From positions 3,386,001-3,450,000 of the forward strand of contig NZ_CP139482.1 in assembly GCF_041222825.1 (NCBI RefSeq): a stretch of 64,000 nt of DNA. Direction: 5' to 3'. A model generated the notes under the pieces. It had not been told where the DNA came from, did no database searches, and saw nothing but the letters and a program-made list of their open reading frames with translations. A program made the translations under genes and the position numbers. Origin of the DNA: Candidatus Thalassolituus haligoni. GTDB taxonomy: Bacteria > Pseudomonadota > Gammaproteobacteria > Pseudomonadales > Oceanobacteraceae. Below, one piece after another: positions 63,945 to 64,000 of this stretch (the first letter of the stretch is position 1; each line of letters begins with the position of its first letter).

Positions 63945-64000
63945 ATCGACGTCTCCCGGATTCCGGAGAACCAGTTATTTTCCAGGCATTCCCGCAACTG
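63941..64000 (-). CDS. C-terminal end of a protein, probably ECF sigma factor (rest outside window)
   Basis: The last 19 codons, QLRECLENNWFSGIRETSI, end in a TGA that overlaps the anti-sigma ATG. The LRxCLExNWF pattern is usual at the end of ECF sigma factors paired with zf-HC2 anti-sigmas. Nearly all of the gene lies outside the window, so the call rests on this pattern and the neighbour. Confidence 0.6.
   Translation of the reverse strand, partial: QLRECLENNWFSGIRETSI

Overview
The window reads as a chromosomal segment of a marine-type gammaproteobacterium, probably close to Oceanospirillales/Pseudomonadales. The evidence is gene order and protein style: cca-folK-folB-tsaD // rpsU-yqeY-dnaG-rpoD, and pncC-recA-recX-alaS-lysC-csrA followed by tRNA-Ser and tRNA-Arg, as in Pseudomonas, together with TRAP transport, an HPA meta-cleavage cluster and TonB-style sigma/FecR pairs. 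No prophage, plasmid origin or CRISPR array is visible.

Layout. 1-19.6 kb is a housekeeping block: the end of cca, folate genes, the macromolecular synthesis operon, a tRNA-Ile2 gene, a few small enzymes (YaiI, a GGDEF protein, CmoM, DUF523), a tRNA-Arg/Arg/Ser cluster flanked by an att-like 50-bp duplication, then csrA, lysC, alaS, recX, recA (with a perfect-core LexA box) and pncC.

19.8-38.4 kb is a large catabolic island for homoprotocatechuate (3,4-dihydroxyphenylacetate). The minus arm is hpaE-hpaF-dctP-dctQ-dctM-usp-araC. The plus arm is hpaG1-hpaG2-hpaH-hpaI-hpaA, a many-pass membrane protein, hpaR, a first ring-cleavage dioxygenase, a broken HbpS/GlcG-like gene, an aldehyde dehydrogenase, an MFS transporter and a second, paralogous dioxygenase. 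A palindrome TTAACATGTTAA and close variants recur upstream of four transcription units and are the natural candidates for HpaR operators. No hpaBC hydroxylase is in the window.

38.4-43.2 kb is a scar region: a TnpB-like nuclease fragment fused to an IS3 orfB remnant, an IS3 orfA, a MntA/HepT toxin-antitoxin pair, fragments of an IS200-like (Y1) transposase and of an RHS protein, and a two-gene AAA-ATPase plus PD-(D/E)XK-like nuclease module. This is the best candidate here for a little-studied defence-type system.

43.2-54.4 kb returns to scattered chromosomal genes: a very large sensor with three periplasmic solute-binding domains and a GGDEF output, an EVE protein, GST, a CNNM/CorC protein, a BASS transporter, a MenA-like prenyltransferase and metG. 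54.4-59.8 kb is a nitrogen block: a NIT-ANTAR regulator, cyanase, a formate/nitrite channel and a fused PP2C phosphatase/protein kinase. cynS and the channel gene each carry a GG-N10-GC sigma-54-type promoter, and the channel leader starts with a hairpin that fits the ANTAR RNA target. 59.8-64 kb holds a FecI/FecR pair without a visible receptor and an ECF sigma / zinc-finger anti-sigma / DoxX / DUF3095 operon that runs off the right edge.

All calls come from reading the translated sequences and motifs by eye; no database search was run.
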